A stretch of DNA of 64,000 nucleotides from the NCBI RefSeq assembly GCF_037126465.1, contig NC_088201.1:131592052-131656051 (forward strand), written 5' to 3'. This stretch comes from Ornithodoros turicata. Its lineage: Eukaryota; Arthropoda; Arachnida; Ixodida; Argasidae. Shown here one piece after another: positions 44,976 to 55,564 of this stretch. The number at the start of each line of letters is the position of its first letter. The stretch's first letter is position 1. The notes under the pieces were generated by a model that was not told where the DNA came from, ran no database searches, and saw nothing but the letters and a program-made list of their open reading frames with translations. The translations under genes and the position numbers were made by a program.

Positions 44976-45639
44976 CCCCGCAAGGGGAGCATTGTGTGTA
45001 GTTTTATTAATCTATTCGCAAATAAATCATAAAACCGTTAAACAAGTTGCGTCTGCTCCGTAAAACGTCGTGTTTCGTCTAACATTCCTACTTCAATACT
45101 TGTTGGGGACTGGCAGCGACGGCGTCTCCCGGGTTGCTTATCACTGATCACCTCATCTTATGTGTCTTCATCCCGATTTTCCAGACCTTCCAGCCTATCT
45201 TCCTGCGTTTCTCATTCCCGTGGAGTGGTGCGAAAACTCGTGTCGCTTTAAAATTAACTAAAGAGCGAAGGAACAAATGTTTGCTAACACGTATCTCATA
45301 TGAGACACTAAACTCACAAGCGTAATTGTTCCGCTCTGTTTCGCCTTCGCGGTATGCCCATTTATCGTGGTATGCCGTCATTTTTGCAAACGAAAGAGCC
45401 ACCAGCCGCCGAAAACTGTCGTCTGCTAAGCTGTTCGACGAACGCGCCCTCCCCCGAAACACGGCAGAAGCGGGAAACGCACTCCGCGAAGTCTGCATCG
45501 GAGGAGACTTCCCAAAGTGCGCCTTCTGTGACGCACATGTGCGCCTGTGGACAATTTGGATGGCGCACCATTATGGCGGCACTTCCGGTGTGCGGTATGC
45601 GGTGACGCATCTCAGACTATTCGGACGCACCCAGATTCT

Positions 45640-46060
45640 AGGCCACTTTGCATACATTTCAGGGTTGCCTTATTCTATAAATCAGAGTAGCGGTCTGTCA
45701 AGGGGTACACAAAAGCTGCTCTAACCTGAATTAAGCCAGCCTTTCCAATGATCCAGATTTGCTCCTGGCAAGCATGATTTACCCTTTCCCAGTGCATCCT
45801 GTTTTGGAGGAGGACTCCTATCCCACTTCCATGTCTTTCCCTAACACCCCTGTTACAACACTCCCAGTACAATCCATCCTGTCGAGGAAGTGATTTATCA
45901 TTTCTGAGGTGTGTTTCGTCCAAACCATACACATCTATGCGAGCTTCGTTTATGGTCCTGTATAACGCTTTTCACTTTCCTTTTCTGATTCCTCTGTGTA
46001 GGTTCAGAAATGCAATGCTGGTTTGTTGATGCCCCTTCCTTACTCTCTGAACATCTCGCA
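45640..46060 (-). pseudogene. LINE APE endonuclease N-terminal half
   Basis: The minus-strand frame reads VYGLDETHLRNDKS, then ERHGSGIGVLLQNRMHWERV and CQEQIWII. The ETHL and GGIGVLL-type blocks are characteristic of LINE apurinic endonucleases; the catalytic Glu of ETHL is kept. It continues beyond the DNA insertion at 40448. Confidence 0.78.
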
Positions 46061-46339
46061 GAACATCCCCGCAAGCATTGTCCCCTCCATTCTTTTCCTG
46101 CATTCCTGCTTTTTAAATGGTTTCATTTTCGCTCTACTGCACCGAGCGTGAATTCCTGTCGCGGGAACAGAATCTCTCCGCTATCGTAGAGATAACAGGG
46201 CGCTAATATGAATTGAGACAACAACGGGCTGCAGTGGCCTAGCTTTTTATTTAATTTATTTTTTATTCAACAAAAACAGAAGAAAAGAGTGTGTACCCTT
46301 GAACACAAACAAAAAGAGAAAGGGGGATACGATACTCTT

Positions 46340-46741
46340 TTAATACTTTGTCAGCCCCCCTTTCGCAGCAATAGCGGAAGCCATGCACACAGGCAGGGAT
46401 GAGTATAGTCGACGAAGAATGTTCACGTCTTCACGTAGTAAGGACCACTTTGCTTCTATGAATTCCCAGAGTGCATCTTTGCTCCTTATAGGCGTCCGTC
46501 TCTTGCTCATCCTGTTCTTCAGGATTCCCCAGACGTTTTCGATAATGTTTAAGTCCAGGCTCGGCGCAGGCCATGTCAGCTGCACTACGTGGAGGTCGTC
46601 GAGAAGGCGTTGGGCAGTTTTGCTTCGATGGACAGAGCTGCCATCATGCTGGAAATGGTAGCACCCATCCGGTAATGATTTATCCAGGGCATAGGGGAGC
46701 AGCACCCTCTCGATGACCAAAGATGCACTCTGGGAATTCAT
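46340..46741 (-). pseudogene. Tc1-like transposase C-terminal fragment (left arm)
   Basis: A 133-codon frame contains CYHFQHDGSSVHRSKTAQRL (second catalytic Asp region) and WPAPSLDLNIIENVWGILKN (third acidic residue, Glu, of the DD34E triad), then the usual SLPVCMASAIAAKGGLTKY end. The N-terminal DNA-binding half and the first Asp are absent, so it cannot transpose. Confidence 0.85.
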
Positions 46742-46795
46742 AGAAGCAAAGTGGTCCTTATACTACGTGAAGACATGAACATTGTCCGTCGACTA

Positions 46796-48510
46796 CAGTA
46801 AAAGCTCATTAATTCACACCTCGTTAATTCGAATTTTTGGAATAATTTGAACCGATCGCCGTGGTCCCGCCATGTTGCATACAAATCAGTGTGAAAAACA
46901 ATTTATTATTTCACACAGAAATAAGGTCCGCTGCCAATAATTCGAACTGTGCGCCAAACTCCGGGGACTCTTTATTGGCTTGCAAGCAGCACCCTTGCAG
47001 CTTTCACCTCCTCAGCCATCGCCAAGCGTAGGCACTCCCTCGATCAAGAAGCGCCGCCCAGATTTCGCGTTTAGCCAACGAGCAAGACGCGTGCACATTT
47101 TTTTGCCTTTCTCGAGATCTTGTTCATCTTGTGCTGTCATCTTCAATCGACCATCGCCCAGCAATGTCTGCCTCATCTTCACGTGGAAAATACCGCTCGT
47201 AGACGCTGAAGGAGAAACTGGAAATCCTTCATGAAGTCAATGCCGGCAAGTTGAATAAGTTGCAGACCGCGAAGAAGTAGGAGATTCCGAAGAGCACGCT
47301 TTTGACATTTATACGGAACCGCAAGCTGATTGAAGATGCGCACGGAGAGAAGTCATTTCCATCGGAAAGAAAGTGCCTTCGGGAAGCAAAGCACCCTGCT
47401 GTGGAAGCGGCCCTGATGATGTGGATAAAAGAAATGAGAAGCCAAGACGTCCCACTGAGCGGACTCATCACGGTGTTGGCAGCCGCGAACATGAGTGGCA
47501 CGGCGAAGCTTCCGATCTACGTGATAGGAAAGTCACTGAAGCCAAGATGTTTTAAAAACATTCGCACTCTGCCAACAGAGTACGCCGCAAACAGCAAGGC
47601 ATGGATGACTGCCGAGCTCTTCAAGCAATGGCTGTTGAGGTGGAACAGGAAGTTCGAGCTGCGGAACCGAAAAGTCCTTCTCATTGTGGACAATTGCACG
47701 GCGCAGAAAGTGGATGTGGAGCTGAAAGCTATTGAGCTCCCGTTCTTTCCAGCAAACAAGACAGCAGCCCTGCAACCTATAGACCAAGGCATCATCAAGA
47801 AAGTGAAGTCCTTCTACAAACGCGACATGCTGGAGTGAATCATCTTGTGCGGCAGCAGTCAGAAGTACACGGTTACGCTGCTCACTGCGTTGCACATTTT
47901 GGTGCGTGCGTGGGAGCAGGTGACTCCCGCAATAATAGCGAACTGCTACCGCGACAGTGGGTTTGTTGTTCCAAGTCTCTTAAGCATGGGTTACTGACAG
48001 CAGGAGACCAACATCCAGGTGCAGAAAGTCGTTCTTGCAAGCATCAGTGAGGTGCTGCAAGGTGTCAGCTTTGCAGACTACGACAACGCGAACAGCACTG
48101 CGGTGGTCTGCAAGCCCTTAATAGACGACGACATCGCTGCACAGTTGTCTGTAGGGCAAGAATCGGCACATGGTGGACCTCCCGACTACGAAATGGACGC
48201 GGAAATTGAGCAAGCTGCGGTGCGGCCGTAAGCAACGGCATTGATGGAAGCGCTCAATGTTGCGCGCCTTTACTTCTGTTTCGAAGAAGGGCAAGAAGAC
48301 GCACTTCACCACGTGCGGGCGCTCGAAGAAAGCTTGAGCGTGCTTCGTTTTAAGAGACAAAAACAGAAGGCCATTACAGACTTTTTTTCGCTAATAAAAT
48401 TTGTATTCTTTGTCTCAGGTGACTTTTTCTCTTGTTTCGTTAGTTCGAACTTCGATTAATTCGAACTTTTTCCGTGTCCCCGAGGGATTCGAATTAACGA
48501 GGTTTTACTG
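46796..48510 (+). mobile_element. Tigger/pogo-like transposon nested in the Tc1 structure
   Basis: The ends CAGTAAAAGCTCATTAATTC and (complement) CAGTAAAACCTCGTTAATTC are inverted repeats next to TA (46794-46795 and 48511-48512). Further inside, TTAATTCGAA words repeat at both ends. Removing it gives CGACTATACACATC, which matches the uninterrupted CGACTATACTCATC at about 48718 in the neighbouring Tc1 copy. Length is 1715 bp. Confidence 0.9.
47190..47838 (+). pseudogene. Tigger/pogo-like transposase, internally deleted
   Basis: The CENP-B-type helix-turn-helix start (TLKEKLEILHEVNAGKLNKL) carries two in-frame stops. The frame at 47302-47838 resumes with KSTLLTFIRNRKL-type sequence, then passes directly to GTAKLPIYVIGKSLKPRCFK. 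The stretch that should hold the second DNA-binding part and first catalytic Asp is missing. The later blocks VLLIVDNCTAQK (second Asp) and KTAALQPIDQGIIK (third Asp) are kept. A further stretch to about 48360 resembles the family C-terminus. Confidence 0.82.
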
Positions 48511-48539
48511 TATACACATCCCTGCCTGTGCGCATGGCC

Positions 48540-48791
48540 TCCGTAATGCAGCTGACATGGCCTGCGCAGAGCCCGGACTTAAACATTATTGAAAACGTCT
48601 GGGGAATCCTGCAGAATAGAATTAGCAATAGGCGGACCCCTATAAGGAGCAAAGACGCATTCTGGGAATTCATAGAAGCAAAGTGGTCCTTATTACATGA
48701 AGACGTGAACATTGTCCGTCGACTATACTCATCCCTGCCTGTGTGCGTGGCTTCCGTTATTGCTGCGAAAGGGGGGCCGGCAAAGTATTAA
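48540..48791 (+). pseudogene. Tc1-like transposase C-terminal fragment (right arm)
   Basis: The + strand frame reads VMQLTWPAQSPDLNIIENVW, then KDAFWEFIEAKWSLLHEDVN and SLPVCVASVIAAKGGPAKY. It is the inverted counterpart of 46340-46741 and keeps the QSPDLNIIEN form. It is shorter at its N-terminal side. Confidence 0.85.
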
Positions 48792-49159
48792 AAGAGTGTC
48801 GTATCCAGGGTACACGCTCTTTTCTTCTGTTTTTGCTGAATAAAAAATAGATTAAATGAAAAGCTAGGCCACAGCAGCCCGTTGTTGTCTCAATTCATCT
48901 TAGCGCCCTGTTATCTCTACAATAGCGGAGAGACTCGATTCCCGCGATAGCAACTCACGCTCAGTGCAGTAGAGCCAAAACGAAACCATTTCAAAAATCA
49001 AGTTACCAATACTACCACGGTAGGTCAAAACAAGCGCACATTCCATCCCGCTGAACGAATGAACTTGCCCACTACCGCTTGCCGCTAGGGTGTCTCTGCC
49101 CAGAGAAAATATGCCGCTCGCACAAACCGTAAACTTTTGTCCAGCAATGTACCAACTTG

Positions 49160-49344
49160 CCTAGATTACAGCCCTTACTCAGTTACAATGTAATTTACGA
49201 GTTTAAAGTATAATTCCTAGTACGTTATACTTCACCTTAAGTAGATTTAAAATGTGGTACTTTGTACTGTACGTCAAGTTCGAAGCCGGGTACTCTGTAC
49301 TTTACCTTAAGTACAATTTTAGGTACTTTGCCCATCACTGCTTA
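49160..49344 (-). mobile_element. hAT-like element end with AAGTAC / GTACTT array
   Basis: On the minus strand the terminus CAGTGATGGGCAAAGTACCT is followed by AAGTAC-type words in both orientations for about 180 bp. This is the common form of hAT ends with subterminal repeats. The other end was not found. Confidence 0.6.
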
Positions 49345-50090
49345 ACTGCGCTTCAGTTGTCGAGCCGCTAGTCTGTGTGCACAATAAGAAATGGGCATCG
49401 CCAAGCATGGTGGTGTGCATGGCAAACCAACATTTGCTCTTGGCGCACAATCTTTCGTAATGAAACATAGAAGCACACCGACTGCCTGGTGACATAGTGC
49501 TTGACACTGTTAGCATTACCACAATTCAATTTTACACAAAGATAATTTTTGTGTTGCTTTACAGTTGTGACATGTCACATGATTCATCACAACTGCTGCC
49601 TGGATACTTCTACCTTGTGGAAGCACATAGCCTACGAAAGGAATACTGATCCCACCGACCCACCTTTGAACTCAGCTCTGCTCTGGAAGGTAACACTGAT
49701 TGATTGATTGATTGATTGATTTTAAAAGAAAAAAATGGAAGGTAACACTAGTGGCCATTATCTCCACTGTTTTCACTCTTAGCCCATTCTTCTCAGGTTT
49801 ACACTGGAAAGTGCGCAGTGGATCTTGCCACGAGTACTGACACGGTATCAAGTGGTCATGCTCCTGCATAAAAGAAAAAAGCACATTTTTGGAACATGTT
49901 TTCCTCATACAAAATTGTGAAACATGGCCTAAATCTGAATGCAGCAGATATGTGGCACCTATGCGACACGCTGTGTGGATGGCCCTGTCAAAAATTGTAT
50001 ACTAGATAGGGCACTGCTTTAATAAATTTTAGGATACGAAAAGACACCTCATCATACCTGAACTTGCTATGTACTTGTATGAGCCCCCCT
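49345..50090. other. No recognisable gene
   Basis: Includes a (TTGA)n microsatellite at about 49697-49718. No coding or named repeat recognised elsewhere. Confidence 0.4.
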
Positions 50091-50094
50091 GGTA

Positions 50095-50200
50095 AGTGAT
50101 CGGCAAGCCGTGTCAGCATAGAACGGTGGCCAGCGCACCCAGCTGGCAATCGAGAGGTGAATCGTTCAATTCCCGTCACTGTCTGTCTAGCAGGTCAAAA
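50095..50200 (+). repeat. Possible degenerate tRNA-derived SINE
   Basis: GGTGGCCAGCGCACCCAGCT (A-box-like) and GTTCAATTCC (B-box, 50164-50173) are spaced about as in a tRNA promoter, but the segment does not fold into a tRNA by eye. It resembles, loosely, the head of the SINE at 51212. Confidence 0.35.
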
Positions 50201-50219
50201 TGGAAAAAGTCTAGCACTT

Positions 50220-50440
50220 GCAAGCTAATAAGATAAATATTTAAAGAGACTGAAAGATTTAAATAATTTATTTTACGAAAAATCAAGCTTTTGGACGGTG
50301 TCCGTCCATGATCAGGTGCGATACATTGAACACCTGGTAGATATATTTATACTATTAATGTACATCAGAGAACAGGGACAAAGAAGGTGTTGAGGAGGAA
50401 ATACAAATTCTTATTAGAGAGGATTGAGGGCACGAAAAGA
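50220..50440 (-). repeat. Penelope-type terminal repeat, left inverted copy
   Basis: This is the complement of 56030-56215 at roughly 80% identity, sharing TTTAAAGAGA, CAAGCTTT, GGACGG, TGATCAGGTGCGATACATTG, ATCAGAGAA and GTTGAGGAGGAAAT. It contains a degenerate hammerhead-like motif (50288-50315). With the right copy it brackets the gypsy element. Confidence 0.65.
50288..50315 (-). ncRNA. Degenerate hammerhead-like motif (left copy)
   Basis: CTGATCA, stem GGACGG/CCGTCC with loop ACA, then AAAAG. One base differs from the CUGANGA block and one from GAAA, so activity is unlikely. Confidence 0.35.
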
Positions 50441-50597
50441 AAAAGAGAGAATGCAACGCGCCATTTAGCCGTGCAACTTGATGAATTGATTGATTGATTG
50501 ATGAAATAAGTACTGTGGATGCCTGATGTGCACACGTGGATGCCTGATCAAGTTTCAACGTGGGTGCCTGATCAACTTGATAAAAAGAAGGCGATAT

Positions 50598-50899
50598 TGT
50601 CACGAAGCGAAATGGGTCGGCGAGTCGTCGAATAAACAGCGAACGGTTTATTAGACTACTTGGTAGCAAAACACAAGAGTGATAGCTCTCTGAACACAAC
50701 TGAGTCCAAAGAAAGAATGCTCCAGCTTGGAGCGCACAAGCATTTAAGCGTCGCGCCGAAAAGTCTAGAAACAGCACGTGCGTTTGCCAGAGAGCAGGCG
50801 AAGTGTCTGGAAGCTTCTTGCTTCTTCTTCAGCATGCGCCGGGATGAGATGTACCGTTTCGTGCCTACCCTGGAAGTTTCGCGATGATGATTCGTGGCA
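50598..50899 (-). repeat. gypsy 3' LTR
   Basis: 302 bp, starts TGTCACGAAG and ends GATTCGTGGCA on the + strand (TG...CA). It is downstream of pol in the element's orientation and preceded (minus strand) by a polypurine tract. Confidence 0.95.
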
Positions 50900-50915
50900 T
50901 TGCCCCCTCCGTAGA
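50900..50915 (-). other. gypsy polypurine tract
   Basis: On the minus strand GGAGGGGGCAA stands immediately before the 3' LTR, the expected position of the plus-strand DNA primer. Confidence 0.7.
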
Positions 50916-50990
50916 CGGGGCATCGTCTCGATGCCGTTTGTTCGCCTTCTTTGTTTTTCATGTTGTTTCCTTCCAGCCAGTCTTCAGCGC

Positions 50991-51660
50991 TACCTGCTGT
51001 AGTACGGCTTGAGTCGAACGACGTGAACTATTTCAGTCCTCGGGGGTCGTCGAGAGCGAACGCTGCCCTCAGGTACCACTTCGTAATCCAGGTCTCTAAT
51101 GCGTCGAAGTACTTTGTAGGGACCGAAGTACCGCTTCAGTAGCTTCTGGCTCAGGCCTCGTCGTCGAATCGGCGTCCAAACCCATACCAAGTCGCCTGGA
51201 CTGAAGCGTACCAGCTCCGGTGGCGCAGCGGTAACGCGTGCGCTTGGAGACTGGGAGGTCCGCGGTTCGAATCCGCGGGCCGGCTGTGCCGTCTGGGGTT
51301 TTCCTGGGTTTCCCTCAGATGTGTAATAGGCGTATGCCGGCACAGTTCCCCTGAAGTCGGCCCATGGACGCAGCTATCCTCCCCCCGAGCGGATTCCGCT
51401 CGGTCTTCCACTTCACCCCTTCCTCTCCTCCTTTCCACCACCTTTCCCTTCCCGAGAAACATGCCGCCTAATCAGGCAGGCAGACCTCTCGGGTTCCTCC
51501 CAACGACACTCCTCCTCCTCCTCCACTGAAGCGTACGTCTCGTCGGCGCAAATTGTATCTTCTTTCATCGACGCGTTGTTGTTGACCAATCCGTAGTCTG
51601 GCCAGCTGGCGGGCTTCTTCTGCTCGCTGTGTGAAGTCCAGAGCGTCGTTTTCCACATCA
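50991..51660 (-). pseudogene. gypsy integrase C-terminal domain, split by a SINE
   Basis: After the stop at 51661 the same frame goes on (SDVENDALDFTQRAEEARQL, then RRRDVRFS) to 51537. The SINE interrupts, and the protein resumes at 51199 with PGDLVWVWTPIRRRGLSQKL, the GPY block (KRYFGPYKVLRR) and an end at YYSR and TAG. The insertion plus duplication (325 bp) also shifts the frame. Confidence 0.88.
51212..51524 (+). mobile_element. tRNA-derived SINE inserted in the gypsy integrase
   Basis: A 313-bp insert is flanked by a perfect 12-bp duplication, ACTGAAGCGTAC (51200-51211 and 51525-51536). Its head has an A-box TGGCGCAGCGGTAACGCG (51221 on) and a B-box GGTTCGAATCC (51264-51274), the internal RNA polymerase III promoter. 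The tail ends in (CTC)n. The head resembles a tRNA but the body does not, so it is a SINE rather than a tRNA gene. Confidence 0.93.
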
Positions 51661-54600
51661 CTAGGGGGGCAGCATCGCGTCCAGCATAGTCGATGCGTCA
51701 TGGCCGTGTGCAAGGCGGAACGGTGTGAATCCCGTTGTTTCCTGGACAGCCGTGAGGTCAGCGAGATAGGCGAACGTGACGTAAGGCAGTATTTCGTCCC
51801 ATGTCTTGTGCTCGACGTCGACGTACATCGAAATCATGTCGGCAAGGGTTTTGTTTAGGCGTTCGGTGAGCCCGTTCGTCTGCGGATGGTACGCCGTTGT
51901 CCTCCGGTGAGCGGTGTGGCTGAGTCGAAGGATTTCTTGTGTTAGCCTGCTTGTAAATTCCGTTCCCCTATCGGTGATTAAGGCGGTCGGAGCTCCGTGC
52001 CGTAGTACGATATTCTCGATGAAGAACTTCGCCACTTCTGTTGCTGTGCCCTGTGGAAGTGCCTTAGTCTCAGCATAGCGTGTCAGGTAGTCGGTGGCGA
52101 CGATTATCCAACGATTTCCGGAAGACGAACGTGGGAAGGGCCCGAGTAGATCCATCCCAATCTGCTCGAACGGCGCCGACGGCGGTGCGATTGGCTGAAG
52201 GTACCCAGAAGGTCGTACCGGTGGCGTTTTTCGTCGTTGGCATTCCCGGCACGTCCTTACGTAGTGGTGTACGGTCTTGGCCAGTTTTGGCCAGTAGTAC
52301 TTTTCCCTTATACGGGCCAGTGTCCGGCTGTATCCCAAATGACCTGATGACGGTTCGTCGTGGCAGGATTCAAGAATCTCGATGCGCAGGTCCCCAGGCA
52401 CAACGAGAAGCCACGTAGCGCCTTGTGGTGCGTGGTTTTCTTTGTAGAGAACACCATTATGTAGGGAAAAACTTGGGAGTGATCTTCTGAAGGTGGGAGG
52501 AACATTGTCGGCGCGGCCCTGCAGATAGTCGACGAGTGTCTTCAATTCGGGGTCGTTATACTGCTTGGTAGACATGGTAGTCGCGCTCATTAGACAGAGG
52601 AAGGCGGCGTCGTCCTCGAGGCTGTTGTCCTGTCGCTGGAGTGGTGCTCGGGACAGGCAGTCGGCGTCGTTGTGTTTTCTTCCTGACTTGTAAGTGACGG
52701 TTACGTCATACTCCTGTAATCGGAGGCTCCATCTCGCTAGGCGTCCTGAGCGGTCCCTTAAACCAGCCAGCCAGCACAGAGAATGGTGGTCTGTTACCAC
52801 CTTGAACGGCCGTCCGTACAGGTAGGGGCGCAACTTTGTGATGGCCCATATGAGTGCAAGGCACTCTTTTTCGGTCGTCGAATAGTTCTTCTCTGCCTTA
52901 GTTAGCGTTCTGCTTGCGTAAGCGATGACACGTTCGACGCCGTCGTGAAGTTGAACGAGCACGGCTCCTAGACCATCGTTGCTTGCGTCGGTGTGTAGTT
53001 CTGTTTCGGCGTCTCGATCGAAGCGGGCAAGCACGGGTGCGGTCTGTAGACGCGTCTTCAATTCATCAAACACCTGTTGCTGGGCTTTACTCCAGATAAA
53101 CGTGGATCCGTCCTTCGTGAGGGCATTCAGGGGTGACGCAATTCTTGAAAAGTTCGGAATGAACCGTCGGTAGTAGGCGCAAAGGCCAAGAAAGCTTCGA
53201 ACGTCTTTCACGTTAGAAGGAACACGGTAGTTTGCGATGGCCGCCGTCTTCTCGGGGTCGGGGCGTACGCCGTCGCTGCTCACGAGATGGCCGAGAAATC
53301 TGAGTTCCTCGTAGCCGAATCGACACTTCTGAGGCTTCAACGTCAGCCCTGCAGTTCTGATAGCCTCGAGGACTTGCTTTAGCCGTTCAACATGTTCCTC
53401 GAATGTTTTTGCGAAGACGACAACATCGTCGAGGTACACCAGGCAGGTTTGCCACTTCAACCCGGCGAGAACTGTATCCATAACACGCTGGAACGTCGCT
53501 GGTGCTGTGCGAAGGCCGAAAGGCATAACCTTGAATTCGTAAAGTCCATCCGGAGTGACGAAGGCAGTCTTCTCACGGTCCCGTTCGTGGACTTCAATTT
53601 GCCAGTACCCCGTCTTGAGGTCCATGGAAGAGAAAAATTTTGCGTTTTGAAGGCGATCGAGCGTGTCGTCGATGCGTGGTAACGGGTAGACGTCCTTCTT
53701 CGTTATCTCATTGAGTTTCCGGTAGTCGACGCAAAACCTGAGTGTTCCGTCCTTCTTCTTCACTAGTACCACCGGCGATGCCCACGGACTGGTCGACGGC
53801 TGGATAATGTCATCTCTTAGCATCTCTTCTACTTGCGTTCGGATCGTTTCTCGCTCTTTGCAGGAGACCCGGTACGGCATGCGGTGAATTGGACGGGCCT
53901 TTTCGTCGACGATGATGCGGTGCTTCGCAATGGGCGTTTGTCTTACTTTCGACGATGCAGCGAAGCAGTCACTGAAATCGTTGAGCATCTGGAGAAGGGT
54001 TTGCTTTTGAGTTGTATTGAGTTGAGGGTTTACGTCGAAATGTTCGGCCTCGTGTTCCGTGGTGACCGCGATGCGAGCAGTGTCCATCAGGCAAACATCC
54101 GTGGTGGAGTATTGGTCTACGATGACGGCTATCTTCGTGCCGTTCGCCAGGTGTTCTGGCTCCGGGCGAAAATTTGTGACCAGGAGTTCGAATATTCCGT
54201 TTCTTACGGGCACAATTCCTCTTGCTATCCCAATTCCTCGTTCGAGGAGAAGTTGCGTGTTGCCTTCAGCCAACAAACAGCCAGTCGGTGCTATCTCGCA
54301 CGTAGCGGTCACAAGGACTGACGACAAGGGAGGCAGGTTGACGTGCTGAGTCGTCACGGCGGTTACGTCCGTGTTTGCGCGTTTCTCCGGGGTTATTCGT
54401 GCCCACCACTTGTCTTCTGCTGTTTCCGGCGTTTTAAAAGATATAACTGCATTTGTGAAGTCGATGATTGCTTCGTTTTCGACTAGAAAGTCCATTCCGA
54501 GTATTACATCCCGTGGGCAGTTCGGCAAGACGGCAAAGCTGACGACGTACTGGATGTCACGCACTTGTATGACTGCCGTGCATCGGCCAGTCGGTGTTAC

Positions 54601-54735
54601 GACGTGTCCACCAGCAGTGCCGATGTTAGGCTCATCCTACTTCGTTTGCACCTTGCGAAGCTTCTTAGCCAACCTACCACTTATAAGAGAGTCGTCGGCT
54701 CCGGTATCGATTAACGCAATCATCTCATGGCCGTC
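51661..54735 (-). pseudogene. gypsy pol (protease, RT, RNase H, integrase)
   Basis: The protease active-site DTG lies at 54700-54708, followed by an in-frame TAG at 54637-54639. The main 967-codon frame (54564 to 51661) then has RT (residues about 240-430, YLDD at 377-380), RNase H (about 520-640, TDASNDGLG and TDHHSL), the integrase H-H-C-C finger (about 735-775) and catalytic Asp 804, Asp 865 and Glu 901 (MDLLG, TDRGTEF, GLTERLN). It stops at TAG 51661-51663, inside the integrase C-terminal region. RT, RNase H and integrase active sites look intact, so decay is recent. Confidence 0.93.
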
Positions 54736-54764
54736 GATGAGTATTTTCAGGTTATTGGTAATTA

Positions 54765-55538
54765 TCAGGTAATTGGACAAAGGAGAGCTCGTACTTCTTC
54801 GCGTACCACCTCTCGAATCAGCTGTCTGAGCGATCCGACGTCGAGGCCAGCGGTCGTGGAGAAAGCCTCGTAGCCCTGGTATCGTTCGTTGACGGTGGCG
54901 CGAGAGAGCAGGGTCCTCTCAATGCGGACGGCTTCGTCCAGAAAAGCGTCGGTCGTGGCGGGTGGATCCCGGGACAGGGCGCGAAAAATTTCTTCTTTTA
55001 CGCCCCTCATGAGTCGCTGAACCTTCTTCTCCTCGGATGCTTTGGGGTCAGCTCGCCGGAAGAGCCGCAACACATCTTCGACGAAACCTGTAACGCTTTC
55101 GTTTGGCAGCTGGATCCGTCTCTGGAGCAGATGTTCAGCGCGTTCAGCTCGTTGTTGAAAAGCAAACGCCTCGCGGAGTTTGCTTTTGAAGACGTCCCAG
55201 GACATGAGCGAAGTCTCCCGGTTCTCGAACCATGTCTTCGCGGTGCCTTCCAGGGTGAAATAGACGTTGACGAGCTTCTGGTCGTCACTCCAGTTGTTGA
55301 ACTTGGCGATCCGCTCATAGTGGTCGACCCAATCGTCCACGTCGTCGTAATACTCCCCGCTGAATGTCTTCGGCGACCGTGCAGGGGCTATGGGCGTGGC
55401 AACAGATTGCGCCACTTGGGTACTGGTCTCCGCAGTCATCTTCTTCTTGCGTTTAGGGGGTTCTAATGAACCAAATTCTGCAGGCAGACCAAGCTGTCTT
55501 CTGCTTTGTCGCAGTTGGTCTTCCAGGCCGTTGGACAA
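54765..55538 (-). pseudogene. gypsy gag, C-terminally truncated
   Basis: A 257-codon frame beginning MSNGLEDQLRQSRRQLGLPA has a central capsid-type domain (KTFSGEYYDDVDDWVDHYER through LQRRIQLPNESVTGFVEDVL). It ends ALLCPIT with no CCHC zinc knuckle. Related elements carry a nucleocapsid knuckle between this point and the protease. Here the protease region follows within about 50 bases, so a deletion removed the nucleocapsid part. Gag would form the particle and package RNA; this one should not package normally. Confidence 0.85.
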
Positions 55539-55542
55539 GGAA

Positions 55543-55560
55543 TGCCCCGCACCTCCACCA
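55543..55560 (-). other. Putative gypsy primer-binding site
   Basis: Four bases after the 5' LTR the minus strand reads TGGTGGAGGTGCGGGGC, beginning with the TGG expected for pairing with a tRNA CCA end. I could not assign the tRNA. Confidence 0.55.
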
Positions 55561-55564
55561 GAAA

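Larger units (their letters stand above)
40453..45632 (+). mobile_element. 5.2-kb TIR DNA element, 3-bp AGA target duplication, inserted in the LINE
   Basis: A perfect 17-bp inverted repeat, GGGTGCGTCCGAATAGT, lies at each end, flanked by AGA (40450-40452 and 45633-45635). Subterminal words GATGCGTC, GCGCACATGTGCG and TATTCGGACG recur in both ends. Inside are a THAP-type exon at the left, an 849-bp hAT-like element and much unrecognised sequence. No transposase catalytic domain was recognised. A 3-bp duplication and GGG ends recall PIF/Harbinger, while the THAP exon recalls P-like or ISL2EU groups; superfamily is unresolved. Confidence 0.7.
38480..46105 (-). mobile_element. APE-type LINE on the minus strand, split by a 5.2-kb DNA element
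   Basis: Endonuclease sequence lies at 45640-46060; the endonuclease end, RT and C-terminal part lie at 38480-40448. Removing 40453-45632 (with one AGA) restores a continuous minus-strand reading. The 3' boundary near 38480 is approximate; the right boundary is set by the start of the Tc1-derived inverted repeat at about 46110. Confidence 0.8.
46110..48999. mobile_element. Tc1-derived fold-back structure
   Basis: About 46110-46720 and 48540-48999 are inverted copies that both include a Tc1 transposase C-terminus and its 3' flank (AAATGGTTTC, GCTCTACTGCAC, GAGATAACAGGGCGC, GCCTAGCTTTTTATTT). The left arm codes on the minus strand and the right arm on the plus strand. An extra fragment of the same coding region (46720-46795 plus 48511-48535) sits between them and is split by the Tigger element. 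No target duplication was resolved. Confidence 0.78.

Noticed and set aside
51221..51290. tRNA gene
   Set aside because: A- and B-boxes are present, but the segment lies in a 313-bp insert with a 12-bp duplication and no full cloverleaf, so it is a SINE head.
53833..54321. Plus-strand 162-codon frame within the gypsy region
   Set aside because: It is the antisense shadow of the pol frame.
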